64,000 nucleotides of DNA from Candidatus Desulfofervidus auxilii (GCF_001577525.1 NZ_CP013015.1:2406656-2470655); one strand, 5' to 3'. Positions 44,601 to 54,334 are shown, counted from the first letter of the stretch. The notes: generated by a model from the sequence alone, not told the origin. Numbers and translations: made by a program.

Positions 44601-45386
44601 ATGAGCAAAATTCACCTTACAGCTATAATAGATAAACAGGCAGAAATTGCTGAGGATGTGACTATTGGTCCTTATTGTGTCATTGGGCCTAAGGTATTTA
44701 TTGAACAAGAAACAGTGCTTGGTAGTCATGTAGTAATTCATTCTTACACAAAGATTGGGAAGCGATGTAATATATATTCCTTTGCTTCTATTGGAGCCCC
44801 TTCTCAAGATTTAAAATATAAGGGGAAAGAAACATGGGTGGAGATTGGCCATGATAACGTTATTAGGGAATATGTAACCATCAATCGGGGCACAGAAGGG
44901 GTCACTTTTATAGGGAATCAAAATTACTTTATGGCTTATGCACATATTGCTCATGATTGTAAGATTGGGAATCATGTCATTATGGCCAATGTGGCCACTT
45001 TAGGAGGGCATGTAGAAATAGAGGATTATGCTATTATTGGTGGTATTGTGGCCATTCATCAATTTGTAAGAATTGGTGCTTATGCCATTATAGGTGGTGG
45101 TTCCTCCACCGTAAAGGACATTCCACCTTATGTGACGGCCTCTGGTATTCGGGCTAAATTATATGGTTTGAATATAGTAGGTTTAAAACGTCAGGGATTT
45201 AGTAAAGAAGTGATTAATGCCCTAAAGAAAGCATATAAAATTCTGGTGTGTAAACCCATTACTTTAAAAGAAGCGATTAAACAGGTAAAAGAAGATTCTA
45301 TTTTTTCTTTTCCAGAAGTAGTGCATTTTGTTGAATTTATAGAACATTCTCAGCGAGGAATTCCAAGAAAATGGGAGAAAAAATAG
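44601..45386 (+). CDS. lpxA: UDP-N-acetylglucosamine O-acyltransferase
   Basis: 261 residues, almost exactly the family norm. Hexapeptide beta-helix (IHLTAIIDKQAEIAEDVTIG ... ), the catalytic His region MAYAHIAHDCKIGNHV near 112-127, VNRGT-equivalent TINRGTEGV, and a C-terminal helical domain with GLNIVGLKRQGFSKE. First committed acylation of UDP-GlcNAc (or of UDP-GlcNAc3N if such a precursor is made) for lipid A. It follows fabZ by 3 bp and overlaps lpxI by 16 bp. Confidence 0.96.
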   Translation: MSKIHLTAIIDKQAEIAEDVTIGPYCVIGPKVFIEQETVLGSHVVIHSYTKIGKRCNIYSFASIGAPSQDLKYKGKETWVEIGHDNVIREYVTINRGTEGVTFIGNQNYFMAYAHIAHDCKIGNHVIMANVATLGGHVEIEDYAIIGGIVAIHQFVRIGAYAIIGGGSSTVKDIPPYVTASGIRAKLYGLNIVGLKRQGFSKEVINALKKAYKILVCKPITLKEAIKQVKEDSIFSFPEVVHFVEFIEHSQRGIPRKWEKK

Positions 45387-46183
45387 GTTTAATTGCTGGG
45401 AATGGGCAATTTCCTCTTATTTTTGCTCAAGCTGCTATAAAAGAAGGACATCAAGTGATGGCCATCGCCCATAAAGGCGAGACAAAACCAGAATTAGAAA
45501 GATATGTAAAAGAAATTCAATGGATTAGGGTAGGGCAATTGGGTAAACTTATCAAATTTTTTCAAAAAGCAGGAGTAAAAAAAGTAGTGTTAGCTGGGGG
45601 AATCAAAAAAAGGCGACTTTTTACAGAAATCTTTCCTGATTTTAAGGCCATAAGCCTGCTTAGTCGCTTAAAAAATAAACATGATGATGTAGTCCTAAGA
45701 GCCATAGCTGAAGAGTTAGAAAAAGAGGGGTTAAAAATCTATCCTTCTACTTTATACGCTCCTTCATTGCTTGCTCCCGAAGGTTGTCTTACTAAGAGAG
45801 TTCCTACTAAAGAAGAAAAAAGAGAAATTGAATTTGGATGGAAAATAGCCCGCGATATTGGCAGGTTAGATATAGGTCAGTGTGTGGTAGTAAAAAGACA
45901 AATAGTAGTAGCAGTAGAAGCAGTAGAAGGCACAGATGAAACTATCAGAAGGGGAGGGAAGTTAGCTAAAGAAGGGGCAGTGGTAATAAAAATAAGTAAG
46001 CCCCAGCAAGACTTGCGCTTTGATGTGCCAGCAGTTGGAGTGGAGACTATAAATACCATGCAGGAAGTAAAGGCTTCTGCATTGGCCATTGAGGCAGGAA
46101 AGACCTTGATGTTTGATAGAGAAAAGATGTTAGATGCCGCAGATAAAGCAGGTATTAGTGTGGTAAGTCTGAGGTGGCCATAA
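45371..46183 (+). CDS. lpxI: UDP-2,3-diacylglucosamine pyrophosphatase LpxI
   Basis: 270 residues, DUF1009/LpxI family. Begins IGLIAGNGQFPLIFAQAA; the middle has HDDVVLRAIAEELEKEGL near 104-121. The C-terminal half carries the catalytic DUF1009 stretch VEAVEGTDETIRRGGKLA near 181-198 and PAVGVETINTM. It hydrolyses UDP-diacylglucosamine to lipid X, using chemistry different from LpxH. Use of LpxI is common outside Beta- and Gammaproteobacteria. It sits between lpxA and the Gfo/Idh gene, overlapping both. Confidence 0.94.
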   Translation: MGEKIGLIAGNGQFPLIFAQAAIKEGHQVMAIAHKGETKPELERYVKEIQWIRVGQLGKLIKFFQKAGVKKVVLAGGIKKRRLFTEIFPDFKAISLLSRLKNKHDDVVLRAIAEELEKEGLKIYPSTLYAPSLLAPEGCLTKRVPTKEEKREIEFGWKIARDIGRLDIGQCVVVKRQIVVAVEAVEGTDETIRRGGKLAKEGAVVIKISKPQQDLRFDVPAVGVETINTMQEVKASALAIEAGKTLMFDREKMLDAADKAGISVVSLRWP

Positions 46184-47109
46184 TGTCCATTAAAGTTGGT
46201 GTAATAGGAGTAGGTTATCTTGGGCAGTATCATGCTGAAAAGTATATGGCATTGTCAGGAGCAGAACTTGTAGGGGTAATGGATATCAATCCCAAAAGGG
46301 CAGAAACCATAGCTAAACGTTGTAAATGTGAGGCATTTCCCAAACTAGAGTCCCTTTTAGATAAAGTAGAAGCAGTAAGCATAGTTGTGCCTACTCATGT
46401 TCATTTTACTGTGGCTAAAACCTGTCTGGAAACTGGCAAGCATGTGCTTTTAGAAAAACCCATGACTACTTCTTTAGAAGAGGCAGATACCCTCATTGAT
46501 TTGGCCCATAAAAATAACTTAATCTTTCAAATTGGCCATTTAGAACGTTTCAATCCTGCGGTTATTGCTTTATTTCCTTATTTAGATAATCCCCTTTTTA
46601 TTGAATCTCACCGCTTGGGACTCTCTTTGGAAAGAGGCACAGATGTAGATGTAATTTTGGATTTGATGATTCATGACTTAGACATTGTTTTAGCTGCTGT
46701 GCCTGCTGAGTTGGTGGAGATTCGGGCAGTAGGTGTACCTGTGGTATCAAAAAACATAGATATTGCCAATGTTCGCTTAGAATTTAGTAATGGATGTGTG
46801 GCTAATTTAACTGCTAGTCGCATTTCTACAAAGAAGATGCGTAAAATTAGATTTTTTCAAAAAGATGCCTATTTTTCTTTGGATTATGCTCAAAGAGAAT
46901 TGGTCATTGTTAAAAAAGAGAGCAAAGACCTATTACCATTTTCTCATGAAGTCTTAAGATTTGAAAAAAATGACCCTTTAAAAGAAGAGATTGCCAATTT
47001 CATTCAATGTATTAAAGAAAAAAAATCGCCTGTAATATCTGGTGAACACGGGCGATATGTCCTAGCTATTGCTTTAAAAATCAATCAATGTATCCAAAAA
47101 ATAAGATAA
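46183..47109 (+). CDS. Gfo/Idh/MocA family oxidoreductase in the lipid A cluster
   Basis: 308 residues. N-terminal NAD(P)-binding GVIGVGYLGQYHAEKY, the EKP motif HVLLEKPMTTSLEEAD near 90-105 (catalytic Lys) and DLMIHDLDIVLAAV near 165-178 with a conserved His. The position between lpxI and lpxB is conserved in many Deltaproteobacteria. A known relative is GnnA, which oxidises UDP-GlcNAc at C3 for GlcNAc3N-type lipid A, but its transaminase partner GnnB is not encoded here, so that role is unproved. The start at 46183 (TAATG overlap with lpxI, GAGG upstream) is preferred to 46174. Confidence 0.85.
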   Translation: MSIKVGVIGVGYLGQYHAEKYMALSGAELVGVMDINPKRAETIAKRCKCEAFPKLESLLDKVEAVSIVVPTHVHFTVAKTCLETGKHVLLEKPMTTSLEEADTLIDLAHKNNLIFQIGHLERFNPAVIALFPYLDNPLFIESHRLGLSLERGTDVDVILDLMIHDLDIVLAAVPAELVEIRAVGVPVVSKNIDIANVRLEFSNGCVANLTASRISTKKMRKIRFFQKDAYFSLDYAQRELVIVKKESKDLLPFSHEVLRFEKNDPLKEEIANFIQCIKEKKSPVISGEHGRYVLAIALKINQCIQKIR

Positions 47110-47111
47110 AT

Positions 47112-48227
47112 ATGCGTCTTTTTATAGTTACCGGAGAAGCTTCTGGTGACCTTCATGGGGCTAAGTTAATTGAGGCCTTACAAAAAGAAATGCCTGCCAT
47201 AGAAATTTTGGGGATTGGTGGTCCTCAGATGAGAGAAGCAGGATTGAAATCTATCTATGATGTGGAGAAATTGGGAGTGGTGGGTATTACTGAGGTGCTA
47301 GGTCATTTCAAACATATCTGGTTGGCTTGGCAAAGGGCAAAAGAAGTATTATTGAACACTCCAATAGATTTATTTATTCCCATTGATTACCCAGATTTTA
47401 ATTTGCGATTGGCGGCTATTGCCCAGAAGAAAAAAGTGCCTGTTTTGTATTATATTAGTCCTCAAGTTTGGGCCTGGCGAAAAAATAGGGTAAAAACCAT
47501 TGCTCGCTTGGTAGATAAAATGGCCGTCATCTTACCTTTTGAAGAAAAATTTTATAAAAAGTATGGAGTGAATGTGGTTTTTGTAGGACATCCCTTATTA
47601 GATATAATGCCTTTAGAAGAAACAGAAGAAGAACCAGTTATTGGCCTTTTACCTGGAAGTCGTGTAGGAGAAATAAGGCGTATTCTTCCTATTATGCTTA
47701 AAACAGCTTCTTTAATTTATAAAAGGTCTCCTGAATTTAAGTTTATTTTGCCTGTGGCTTCTACCCTTGATATAAACTGGATAGAACAAATTATGGCTTC
47801 TAATCAGCCTGATTTTCCTCTCACCATCGTTGAGGATAATGATTATAGCTTGAGACAGCGGTGTTGCTTCTTAATTGTGGCTTCAGGCACAGCTACTTTA
47901 GAAACTGCAATTCTTTTAAAACCCTTTGTCATTGTTTACTCTCTTTCACCATGGAGCTATATACTGGGTAAAAAATTGGTGAAGGTGCCTTATATTGGGT
48001 TGGTAAATTGGGTAGCAGGTAGAAAGATTATTCCTGAGTTTATCCAACATCAAGCCAGGCCGGAATTGATTGCTCAAAAGATACTAAGTCTTCTTGCCAA
48101 CTCAGAGAAATTGAGGCAGATTAAAAAAGAATTAAAGCTAGTTCGGGCAAGTTTAGGTAAATCAGGCGTAGCCGGACGGGTAGCTAGAATGGCTAAGGAG
48201 ATGGTTCAAGGTAATGCAGGTTTATAA
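47112..48227 (+). CDS. lpxB: Lipid-A-disaccharide synthase
   Basis: 371 residues. GT19 family: MRLFIVTGEASGDLHGAKL at the start, GIGGPQMREAG near 43, PQVWAWRKNRVKTI near 118 and LLPGSRVGEIRRILPIM near 180. It condenses UDP-diacylglucosamine with lipid X to the lipid A disaccharide at the inner membrane. An upstream ATG at 47088 overlaps the Gfo/Idh gene. The ATG at 47112, two bases after that gene ends, gives the canonical start and is chosen though its ribosome site is weak. It overlaps msbA by 14 bp. Confidence 0.95.
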   Translation: MRLFIVTGEASGDLHGAKLIEALQKEMPAIEILGIGGPQMREAGLKSIYDVEKLGVVGITEVLGHFKHIWLAWQRAKEVLLNTPIDLFIPIDYPDFNLRLAAIAQKKKVPVLYYISPQVWAWRKNRVKTIARLVDKMAVILPFEEKFYKKYGVNVVFVGHPLLDIMPLEETEEEPVIGLLPGSRVGEIRRILPIMLKTASLIYKRSPEFKFILPVASTLDINWIEQIMASNQPDFPLTIVEDNDYSLRQRCCFLIVASGTATLETAILLKPFVIVYSLSPWSYILGKKLVKVPYIGLVNWVAGRKIIPEFIQHQARPELIAQKILSLLANSEKLRQIKKELKLVRASLGKSGVAGRVARMAKEMVQGNAGL

Positions 48228-49989
48228 AAGACTCTTACATCTAGTAAAACCCTATTTGTCACGGTTGTTTTTAGCTATGTTCTGCATGTTAGTAGTAGCG
48301 GGGGCTACAGCGGCTACAGCCTATTTGGTCAAACCAGTCCTGGATAAAATCTTTTTTGAGAAAAACCTCCTTATGCTTAAAATACTTCCCCCACTCATTT
48401 TACTCCTTTATGCTGTAAAAGGTGTTTTCTGGTATTTTCAAACCTATCTTATGAACTATGTAGGACAACGGGTGGTTTCTGACTTAAGAGCCAAGCTTTA
48501 TGCGCATATTATTGATTTACCCCTATCTTATTTCCATAGACATCCTACAGGTGTGTTAATAAGCCGTATAGTCAATGATGTTAATCTCATCCAGGGAGCG
48601 GTTTCAGGAGCAGTAACCCGATTTTTATGTGATTCTTTCACCATTTTGGGATTGACCTTTGTAGTATTTTATCGTGATTTTGTTCTGGCCCTTATTACCA
48701 TGATAGTTTTCCCTATAGCCATTATGCCTGTGATTAAGATTGGTCGTAAACTGAGAAAAATAAGCACCTCTTCACAAATAGAAATGGGTGAACTTTCTGG
48801 CCTGATGCAGGAGACCTTTAGTGGGGCGCGGATTGTAAAAGCGTTTGGTATGGAAGACTATGAAAAAGAACGATTTGAGCGTGTCAATAATCGTCTTTTT
48901 CGTTGGTACATGCGGGCAGTTAAGATGCGAGGTGTTACTTCTCCTCTCATGGAATTTTTGGGAAGTATTGGCATTGCCACGGTAATTGCCTATGGTGGTT
49001 ATCAGGTGATAAAGGGTGTCTCTACTCCAGGCAATTTTTTCTCTTTTATTGCCGCGGTGATGATGCTTTACCGGCCTATAAAGGGTTTAAGTAATGTTCA
49101 TAATACTGTTCAGCAAGGTGTAGCTGCTGCTATTCGTGTATTTGAGGTTTTAGATACTTACTCAGAACACAAAAAAACAGAGGGTATTAAATTACCTAGG
49201 TTTTCTCAATCAATCACTTATGAAAATGTTTGGTTTAAATATGACCAGGAACAAAGTTGGGTATTAAAAGATATTAATTTAACCATTAAAAAAGGGGAGA
49301 AAGTGGCCTTGGTTGGTCCTAGTGGAGCAGGGAAAACCACCATTGTCCATCTTCTTCCTCGGTTTTATGAGCTTAAAAAAGGCAAGATTATTATAGATGG
49401 TTATGATGCCCAAGAAGTTAGTCTAGATTCTTTGCGGGCACAAATTGCCATTGTCAGCCAGGAGATGGTGCTTTTTAACGACACTATCAGGAACAACATT
49501 TATTATGGGCGTTTAGATGCCAGTGAAGAGGAAATTATAGCAGCCGCTAAGGCAGCCTATGCTTATGATTTTATTCAAAAGCTTCCAGAGGGATTTGATA
49601 CTGTTATTGGTGAACGTGGGGTGAGACTCTCTGGGGGCGAACAACAACGAATTTGTATTGCTAGAGCTATTTTAAAAAATGCCCCTATCTTGATTTTGGA
49701 TGAAGCTACTTCATTTTTAGATACAGAATCAGAAATGATAGTGCAAAAAGCCATGGAGAATCTATTAAAGGAACGCACTGCCTTGATAATTGCCCATCGC
49801 CTTTCTACCATCAGGAAAGCAGATAAGATTGTAGTCCTCCACAATGGCCAGATTGTTGAACAAGGGAGTCATGAGGAACTTTTAGGTAAAGGGGGGCTTT
49901 ATCAAAGATTATATGAAATTCAATTCAAAGGGAAAGAAAGGGCAGATTTAGAGAGCATTGCTGACAAAGTTCAAATAAAAGCTATATGA
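48214..49989 (+). CDS. msbA: Lipid A export ABC transporter MsbA
   Basis: 591 residues. Six membrane helices in the first 320 residues, then an ATPase domain: Walker A VGPSGAGKTTIVHLLPRF near 369, Q-loop SQEMVLFND, signature [15 protein letters not shown] near 472 and Walker B ILILDEATSFLD. Gene position immediately after lpxB supports the MsbA role of flipping lipid A-core over a general multidrug half-transporter. AAGG lies before the ATG inside lpxB. Confidence 0.94.
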   Translation: MQVYKRLLHLVKPYLSRLFLAMFCMLVVAGATAATAYLVKPVLDKIFFEKNLLMLKILPPLILLLYAVKGVFWYFQTYLMNYVGQRVVSDLRAKLYAHIIDLPLSYFHRHPTGVLISRIVNDVNLIQGAVSGAVTRFLCDSFTILGLTFVVFYRDFVLALITMIVFPIAIMPVIKIGRKLRKISTSSQIEMGELSGLMQETFSGARIVKAFGMEDYEKERFERVNNRLFRWYMRAVKMRGVTSPLMEFLGSIGIATVIAYGGYQVIKGVSTPGNFFSFIAAVMMLYRPIKGLSNVHNTVQQGVAAAIRVFEVLDTYSEHKKTEGIKLPRFSQSITYENVWFKYDQEQSWVLKDINLTIKKGEKVALVGPSGAGKTTIVHLLPRFYELKKGKIIIDGYDAQEVSLDSLRAQIAIVSQEMVLFNDTIRNNIYYGRLDASEEEIIAAAKAAYAYDFIQKLPEGFDTVIGERGVRLSGGEQQRICIARAILKNAPILILDEATSFLDTESEMIVQKAMENLLKERTALIIAHRLSTIRKADKIVVLHNGQIVEQGSHEELLGKGGLYQRLYEIQFKGKERADLESIADKVQIKAI

Positions 49990-51221
49990 AAAAACCATTT
50001 TTTTCTACTAAGTCGCCATCAGAAGTCTTTGAGTTATTTCCCCATTTTCCTTTGGTAGATAAAGAAAAAATTCCTTTAGAAGAAGCTAAAGGGAGGGTTC
50101 TAGCAGAAGATATAACTGCAAATGAAAATTTGCCTGGTTTTGAACGGGCCACTATGGATGGGTATGCTTTAAAGGCAGAAGATACCTTTGGTGCTTCTGA
50201 GGCCTCTCCGATTTGGTTAAACATAATTGGTGAAGTAAAAATGGGAAAAGTAACGGATTTGGTGGTAAAAAGGGGTGAAGCAGTCAAAATTGCTACCGGT
50301 GCAATGTTGCCCCAAGGAGCTAATGCCGTAATTATGGTAGAGTATACCCATATGGTAGATGAGAATACTATTGAGGTTTTTAAGCCTCTGGCCCCTTTAG
50401 AAAATGTTATCCGAGCAGATGAAGATTTTGCTAAAGGTGAACTGGTTTTGTCTTCAGGTCATAGATTACGCCCTCAAGACATAGGTGTTTTGGCCGCTTT
50501 AGGTAAAGCTCATGTTCAGGTATTTAAACAGCCCTCTGTAGCCATTATTTCTACAGGAGATGAAATAATTCCTATCACTGAGAAACCGCAACCAGGACAG
50601 GTTCGGGATGTCAATTCCTACACCCTTTATGCCTTGGTAAGAGAGGGTGGAGGAATTCCATGGCTGATGGGCATTGTGAAGGATGACTTAAATGACCTTA
50701 AAAAAGTCTGTAAATATGCCCTTGATAAATCAGATGTAGTCTTAATCTCTGGGGGAAGTTCTATTGGTATGCGTGATTTTACCTTAGAAGTCATTAACTC
50801 CTTTCCAGAAAGTCAGATTCTCTTTCATGGAGTGGCAATAAGTCCTGGTAAGCCTACTATTTTGGCCAAAATAGGCAAAAAGGCAGTTTGGGGTCTTCCA
50901 GGCCAAGTTACCTCAGCGATTATTGTGTTTTGGGTGTTTATTAAGAAATTTATTCAATGGATTGGAGGAGAAAGAGAGGCCCATTTAAAGACCTTTAACA
51001 CTATGCACGCTCGAATGAGAGTTAATGTTCCTTCTGTTCAAGGCAGGGAGGATTATCTAAGGGTAAAACTTGTAGAGGAAAATGGCCAATTATGGGCTGA
51101 GCCTATTTGGGGTAAATCCGGGTTGATTAACACCTTGGTTAAAGCAAATGGTTTAGTAAAAATTGATTTAAATACAGAAGGATTAGATAAAGAAGAAATA
51201 GTGGAAGTAATTTTAATTTAG
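49986..51221 (+). CDS. moeA: Molybdopterin molybdenumtransferase
   Basis: 411 residues with all MoeA domains: VDKEKIPLEEAKGRVLAEDI near the start, PGFERATMDGYAL near 54, GAMLPQGANAVIMVEY, SSGHRLRPQDIGVLAALG, STGDEI and the MoCF signature SGGSSIGMRDF near 258, then PGKPTILAKIGKKAVWGLPG. It inserts molybdenum (or tungsten) into the pterin cofactor. Overlap with msbA (ATGA) places it last in the operon, though it has no functional link to lipid A. Molybdo- or tungsto-enzymes are therefore expected in the organism. Confidence 0.94.
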   Translation: MKKPFFSTKSPSEVFELFPHFPLVDKEKIPLEEAKGRVLAEDITANENLPGFERATMDGYALKAEDTFGASEASPIWLNIIGEVKMGKVTDLVVKRGEAVKIATGAMLPQGANAVIMVEYTHMVDENTIEVFKPLAPLENVIRADEDFAKGELVLSSGHRLRPQDIGVLAALGKAHVQVFKQPSVAIISTGDEIIPITEKPQPGQVRDVNSYTLYALVREGGGIPWLMGIVKDDLNDLKKVCKYALDKSDVVLISGGSSIGMRDFTLEVINSFPESQILFHGVAISPGKPTILAKIGKKAVWGLPGQVTSAIIVFWVFIKKFIQWIGGEREAHLKTFNTMHARMRVNVPSVQGREDYLRVKLVEENGQLWAEPIWGKSGLINTLVKANGLVKIDLNTEGLDKEEIVEVILI

Positions 51222-51329
51222 GAAAGAACTTATTGAACTATAGAAACCTTGGCAGGAATGCAAAGAAGACTTATAAAAGATTAAAGATATTTTGAAAAAA
51301 ATTTTAAAAATGATATTAAGAGGTGAACA

Positions 51330-51422
51330 ATGAGATGGATATGGGGAGGGATAGGGAGTACTATTGTGAAAAAAATAAAAGAATATTTTAATGAAGATGT
51401 AGAAATTATAACAATTATTTAA
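51330..51422 (+). CDS. Possible 30-residue small protein
   Basis: The frame reads MRWIWGGIGSTIVKKIKEYF then NEDVEIITII. An AGAGGTG ribosome site lies 4-5 bases before the ATG. It looks like an amphipathic or short hydrophobic helix. It lies in the 260-bp gap between moeA and the response regulator, which otherwise shows only the regulator's AAGGAGGGG ribosome site. Homology is unknown; it may be chance. Confidence 0.3.
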   Translation: MRWIWGGIGSTIVKKIKEYFNEDVEIITII

Positions 51423-51481
51423 AGGCGGATATCCTTGGTTAATTACAAAATTTTATTAGAATTTTAACAAGGAGGGGAATA

Positions 51482-51850
51482 ATGCCCAAAGTTTTGGTTG
51501 TAGATGACGAAGAGCATATTAGAATGCTCTATGAGGAGGAATTAAAATCAGAGGGGTACGAAGTAGTAACTGTAGCTACAGGACGAGGAATATTGGATTT
51601 GATAGAAAAAGAAAAACCCGATATTATCATTCTAGATATCAAAATGGTAGATTGTAATGGCCTGGATGTATTACAACAAGTGCGCAATAAATATTACAAT
51701 CTTCCGGTAATTCTTTCTACTGCTTACGAAACTTATAAAAGTGACATTAAGTCTATGGCTGCTGATGCTTATGTAGTAAAGTCCTTTGATTTAACCGAAC
51801 TTAAAAAGAAGATAAAGCAGTGTCTTGAGGCCAAAACCTTAGAAAAATGA
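51482..51850 (+). CDS. Single-domain response regulator
   Basis: 122 residues, a receiver domain alone. [11 protein letters not shown] holds the acidic pair, DIIILDIKM the phosphoacceptor Asp near residue 53, [10 protein letters not shown] the conserved Thr/Ser equivalent (Thr77 region) and [10 protein letters not shown] the Lys. It has no output domain, so it acts through protein contact or as a phosphorelay intermediate. AAGGAGGGG precedes the ATG. It overlaps the HD hydrolase gene (ATGA), so the pair is co-expressed. No cognate kinase lies next to it. Confidence 0.92.
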   Translation: MPKVLVVDDEEHIRMLYEEELKSEGYEVVTVATGRGILDLIEKEKPDIIILDIKMVDCNGLDVLQQVRNKYYNLPVILSTAYETYKSDIKSMAADAYVVKSFDLTELKKKIKQCLEAKTLEK

Positions 51851-52893
51851 TTAAGACTTGCCTCCGGGAGGAGCTAGAGAGAAAGGAAAAAAGTTTCCTT
51901 TCTCTCTATGCTACTTTAAGTGCTGAAACCAAAGGGCGATTGCGAGCAGAGCCTGAATGTCCCTTACGCATGTCTTTTCAAAGGGACCGAGACAGAATTA
52001 TTCATTCTAAAGCTTTTAGGAGACTCAAGCATAAAACTCAGGTTTTTCTTTCTCCTACAGGTGACCATTATCGCACTCGCTTGACTCATACTTTAGAAGT
52101 AGCCCAGATTGCCCGAACTATTGCCCGTGCATTAGCTCTAAATGAAGACCTGACTGAAGCCATTGCCTTGGGTCATGATTTAGGACATACTCCCTTTGGT
52201 CATGCAGGAGAAGAAGTTCTTAATGAGATTGTTTCAGGAGGATTTGCCCATAATGAACAAAGTCTTAGGACAGTTGATATATTAGAAAAAAACGGGCAAG
52301 GGTTAAATCTTACTTATGAAGTAAGGGATGGCATCTTGAAGCATTCAAAGGGACGTGGTGAAATCATTCCTACCAAAGAGGAAAATAAGGCTTCTACCTT
52401 AGAAGGTCAAATAGTGAGGGTAGCTGATATAATTGCCTATATCAGTCATGATGTAGAAGATGCTATAAGAGGAGGGGTTATAAAAGAAGAGGATATTCCA
52501 GAAAAATGTAAAAAGAAGTTGGGGATTACACACTCATCTCGTATAAATACTATGGTTTCTAATCTAGTTGTGGAAACAATGAAACATAACATGTGTCTTA
52601 CTCTTTCAGAAGATATTTTAAATACTATGGAAATATTGAGAGAGTTCTTATTTGAATGTGTATATTTTAATCCATTAGTGCAAAAAGACTTCCAAAAGGC
52701 AAAGAGAATCGTAGCTGAACTTTATTTTAAGTTTCTGGAAGACGAAACTCTTTTTCTTCAAGAGACAGGTTTTACCTCATTTTATGATACAAAAGAACGG
52801 ATGGTATGTGATTTCATTGCTGGGATGACAGATAGATACGCCCTTAATCTTTATCAGCGTCTTTTCTTACCCAAACGTTGGATGGTAATTTAA
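51847..52893 (+). CDS. dGTPase-like HD-domain triphosphohydrolase
   Basis: 348 residues of the dGTPase family, short form. [20 protein letters not shown] near 39-58, [17 protein letters not shown] with the first HD-type His near 78, and [18 protein letters not shown] with the HD pair near 113; further His and Asp in AHNEQS and SHDVEDAI. These enzymes hydrolyse dNTPs to deoxynucleosides and triphosphate, affecting dNTP pools and phage resistance in some species. Substrate range cannot be predicted. It is translationally coupled to the response regulator. Confidence 0.92.
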   Translation: MIKTCLREELERKEKSFLSLYATLSAETKGRLRAEPECPLRMSFQRDRDRIIHSKAFRRLKHKTQVFLSPTGDHYRTRLTHTLEVAQIARTIARALALNEDLTEAIALGHDLGHTPFGHAGEEVLNEIVSGGFAHNEQSLRTVDILEKNGQGLNLTYEVRDGILKHSKGRGEIIPTKEENKASTLEGQIVRVADIIAYISHDVEDAIRGGVIKEEDIPEKCKKKLGITHSSRINTMVSNLVVETMKHNMCLTLSEDILNTMEILREFLFECVYFNPLVQKDFQKAKRIVAELYFKFLEDETLFLQETGFTSFYDTKERMVCDFIAGMTDRYALNLYQRLFLPKRWMVI

Positions 52894-52931
52894 TAGTGAC
52901 AAGTCCTGCATTCTTTGTTATATTTCCATTT

Positions 52932-53456
52932 ATGAAAAAATTTATTTTTTCATTAGTATTGTTTTTCTCCCTTTGTTTCCCTATTTGGGGAGAAAACATA
53001 GATATAATCTATCAAAATAATCTTTTCAGTGAAGATAGGAGTTTTCACTTACCAGAATCACAGGATACAAAAAACTCTGCCCATGGAGAAAAAAGTCAAG
53101 CCGATATTGAAAGAAAAATTAATCTTTTGGGAGTGATAATTATTGGTAATATCAAGAAAGCAATTGTGCGTTTAAGTCCATCATTTATGACCACCAGGGA
53201 AAGGGGTAAAAATATCCTTACTGTTGAAGTGGGAGATAAAATAGACAATTTTTTGATAAAAGAAATAGGAGATGGAAATCTCACTTTGGCACAAGGAGGG
53301 AGAGTTTATACTATTCCTTTAACGAAAACACCGGTAAAGCCATTACCTATCAAAAAAATACATAAATTATCAACTCCACTCTCAAAAAAATCTGAAAAGA
53401 AAACAAGGGAAATTCAAAAACTTATAAAAGAAAGAATGAGAAAAATTAAAAGATAA
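52932..53456 (+). CDS. GspC/PilP-like periplasmic protein
   Basis: About 174 residues starting MKKFIFSLVLFFSLCFPIWG (signal peptide). The central stretch INLLGVIIIGNIKKAIVRLS and ILTVEVGDKIDNFLIKEIGD resembles the homology region of GspC or the beta-domain of PilP, which links inner-membrane and secretin parts of type II secretion or pilus machines. The tail is Lys/Pro-rich. There is no PDZ domain. The longer start at 52878 would overlap the preceding gene and put residues before the signal, so it is rejected. GspG occurs 4.4 kb downstream, after the cassette array, suggesting both belong to one secretion locus. Family call is moderate. Confidence 0.6.
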   Translation: MKKFIFSLVLFFSLCFPIWGENIDIIYQNNLFSEDRSFHLPESQDTKNSAHGEKSQADIERKINLLGVIIIGNIKKAIVRLSPSFMTTRERGKNILTVEVGDKIDNFLIKEIGDGNLTLAQGGRVYTIPLTKTPVKPLPIKKIHKLSTPLSKKSEKKTREIQKLIKERMRKIKR

Positions 53457-53537
53457 AAACAAAGGGGAGCAGGACAAACTGACCGCAACCATATACAAAC
53501 ATCGGAAATTCTTCGCCAAAAATTGTGAGGTGATAGA

Positions 53538-54294
53538 ATGGTAGAAGAATATTCAGATGAAAAACTGGAAGAAATCCTTGATAGGGTCTATGAATGGGGC
53601 GTTGAGTTTTCCAGAAGCAAGTATTTTGAAGAATTGACTGAGGAACAGAAACAGGAGTCAGAATTTGTGGTCATGTCTTTTACAGAATACATGTATTCCT
53701 ACCACGGATTATCTCCTGAAGAATGGGATGAAGACGGACTTAAAGAATGCTGTTTATACACACTACCAAGAAAGGTTACTGCAGATGAATCTTATTTTGA
53801 GTCCATAGCACCAGTGTTATCCGTATTCTTTGCTTTTCTAAGCGAAAAGAACTTGTTGAAAAACGCCTCAAAGCTTATAAAAAGGTTATAAAAAAATTGA
53901 TAAGCAGATTGTAAGAAGTGCAAGAGATCCAAGAAATTGGGAGATAGCAAAATCAATTGCCATGGCTGCAAAGGATGCGGGAGTTGATATAACCAATGAG
54001 AAAGAGATGCGGAAATTCATAGCGCTTTATAACATGCAACAACTTGCAAAGTTAGAAAGAGATAAAAGTAAAACCTCCCAAACCAAATCTAAAGAAGAAA
54101 TGATCCTTGCCCCTGCGGTAGCGGTAAGAAGTATAAGAAATGCTGTGGTCGATGATATAGTCATAAATTCTAAAATCAGGCTCGGAACATCCGATAACAG
54201 AGCATATCCGACTTCGCTAACGCTCCATCCAAATTCCTCGCTTCGCTTGGAACTTCAGATACGCTCGGACCGTCAGGCGACATCCTTTAAATAG
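53538..54294 (+). pseudogene. Frameshifted cassette gene, unknown helical protein
   Basis: Frame one runs from the ATG at 53538 (MVEEYSDEKLEEILDRVYEW) to a stop at 53891. The sequence continues in another frame from about 53890: KKIDKQIVRSARDPRNWEIA, KSIAMAAKDAGVDITNEKEM, RKFIALYNMQQLAKLE. The DPRNW-AK-M-AGVD-KFI-YN pattern looks like the conserved C-terminus of a family often linked to SEC-C proteins, as far as I recall. A run of seven A at 53890-53896 is the probable slip site. The frame then runs into the attC-like repeat and stops at 54294. It may be a broken gene or, less likely, one needing programmed frameshifting. A GAGGTGATAG ribosome site precedes the ATG. Confidence 0.6.
54192..54278 (+). 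repeat. attC-like site 1
   Basis: Outer boxes CGATAAC (54192-54198) and GTCAGGC (54272-54278); spacers AGAGC and GCTCGGACC; inner arms around ATATCCGA and TCAGATAC. It follows the frameshifted cassette gene. Confidence 0.65.
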
Positions 54295-54334
54295 GAAAAG
54301 ACAGATGAAATAGCAAGGAGGTGAAAATAAAATC

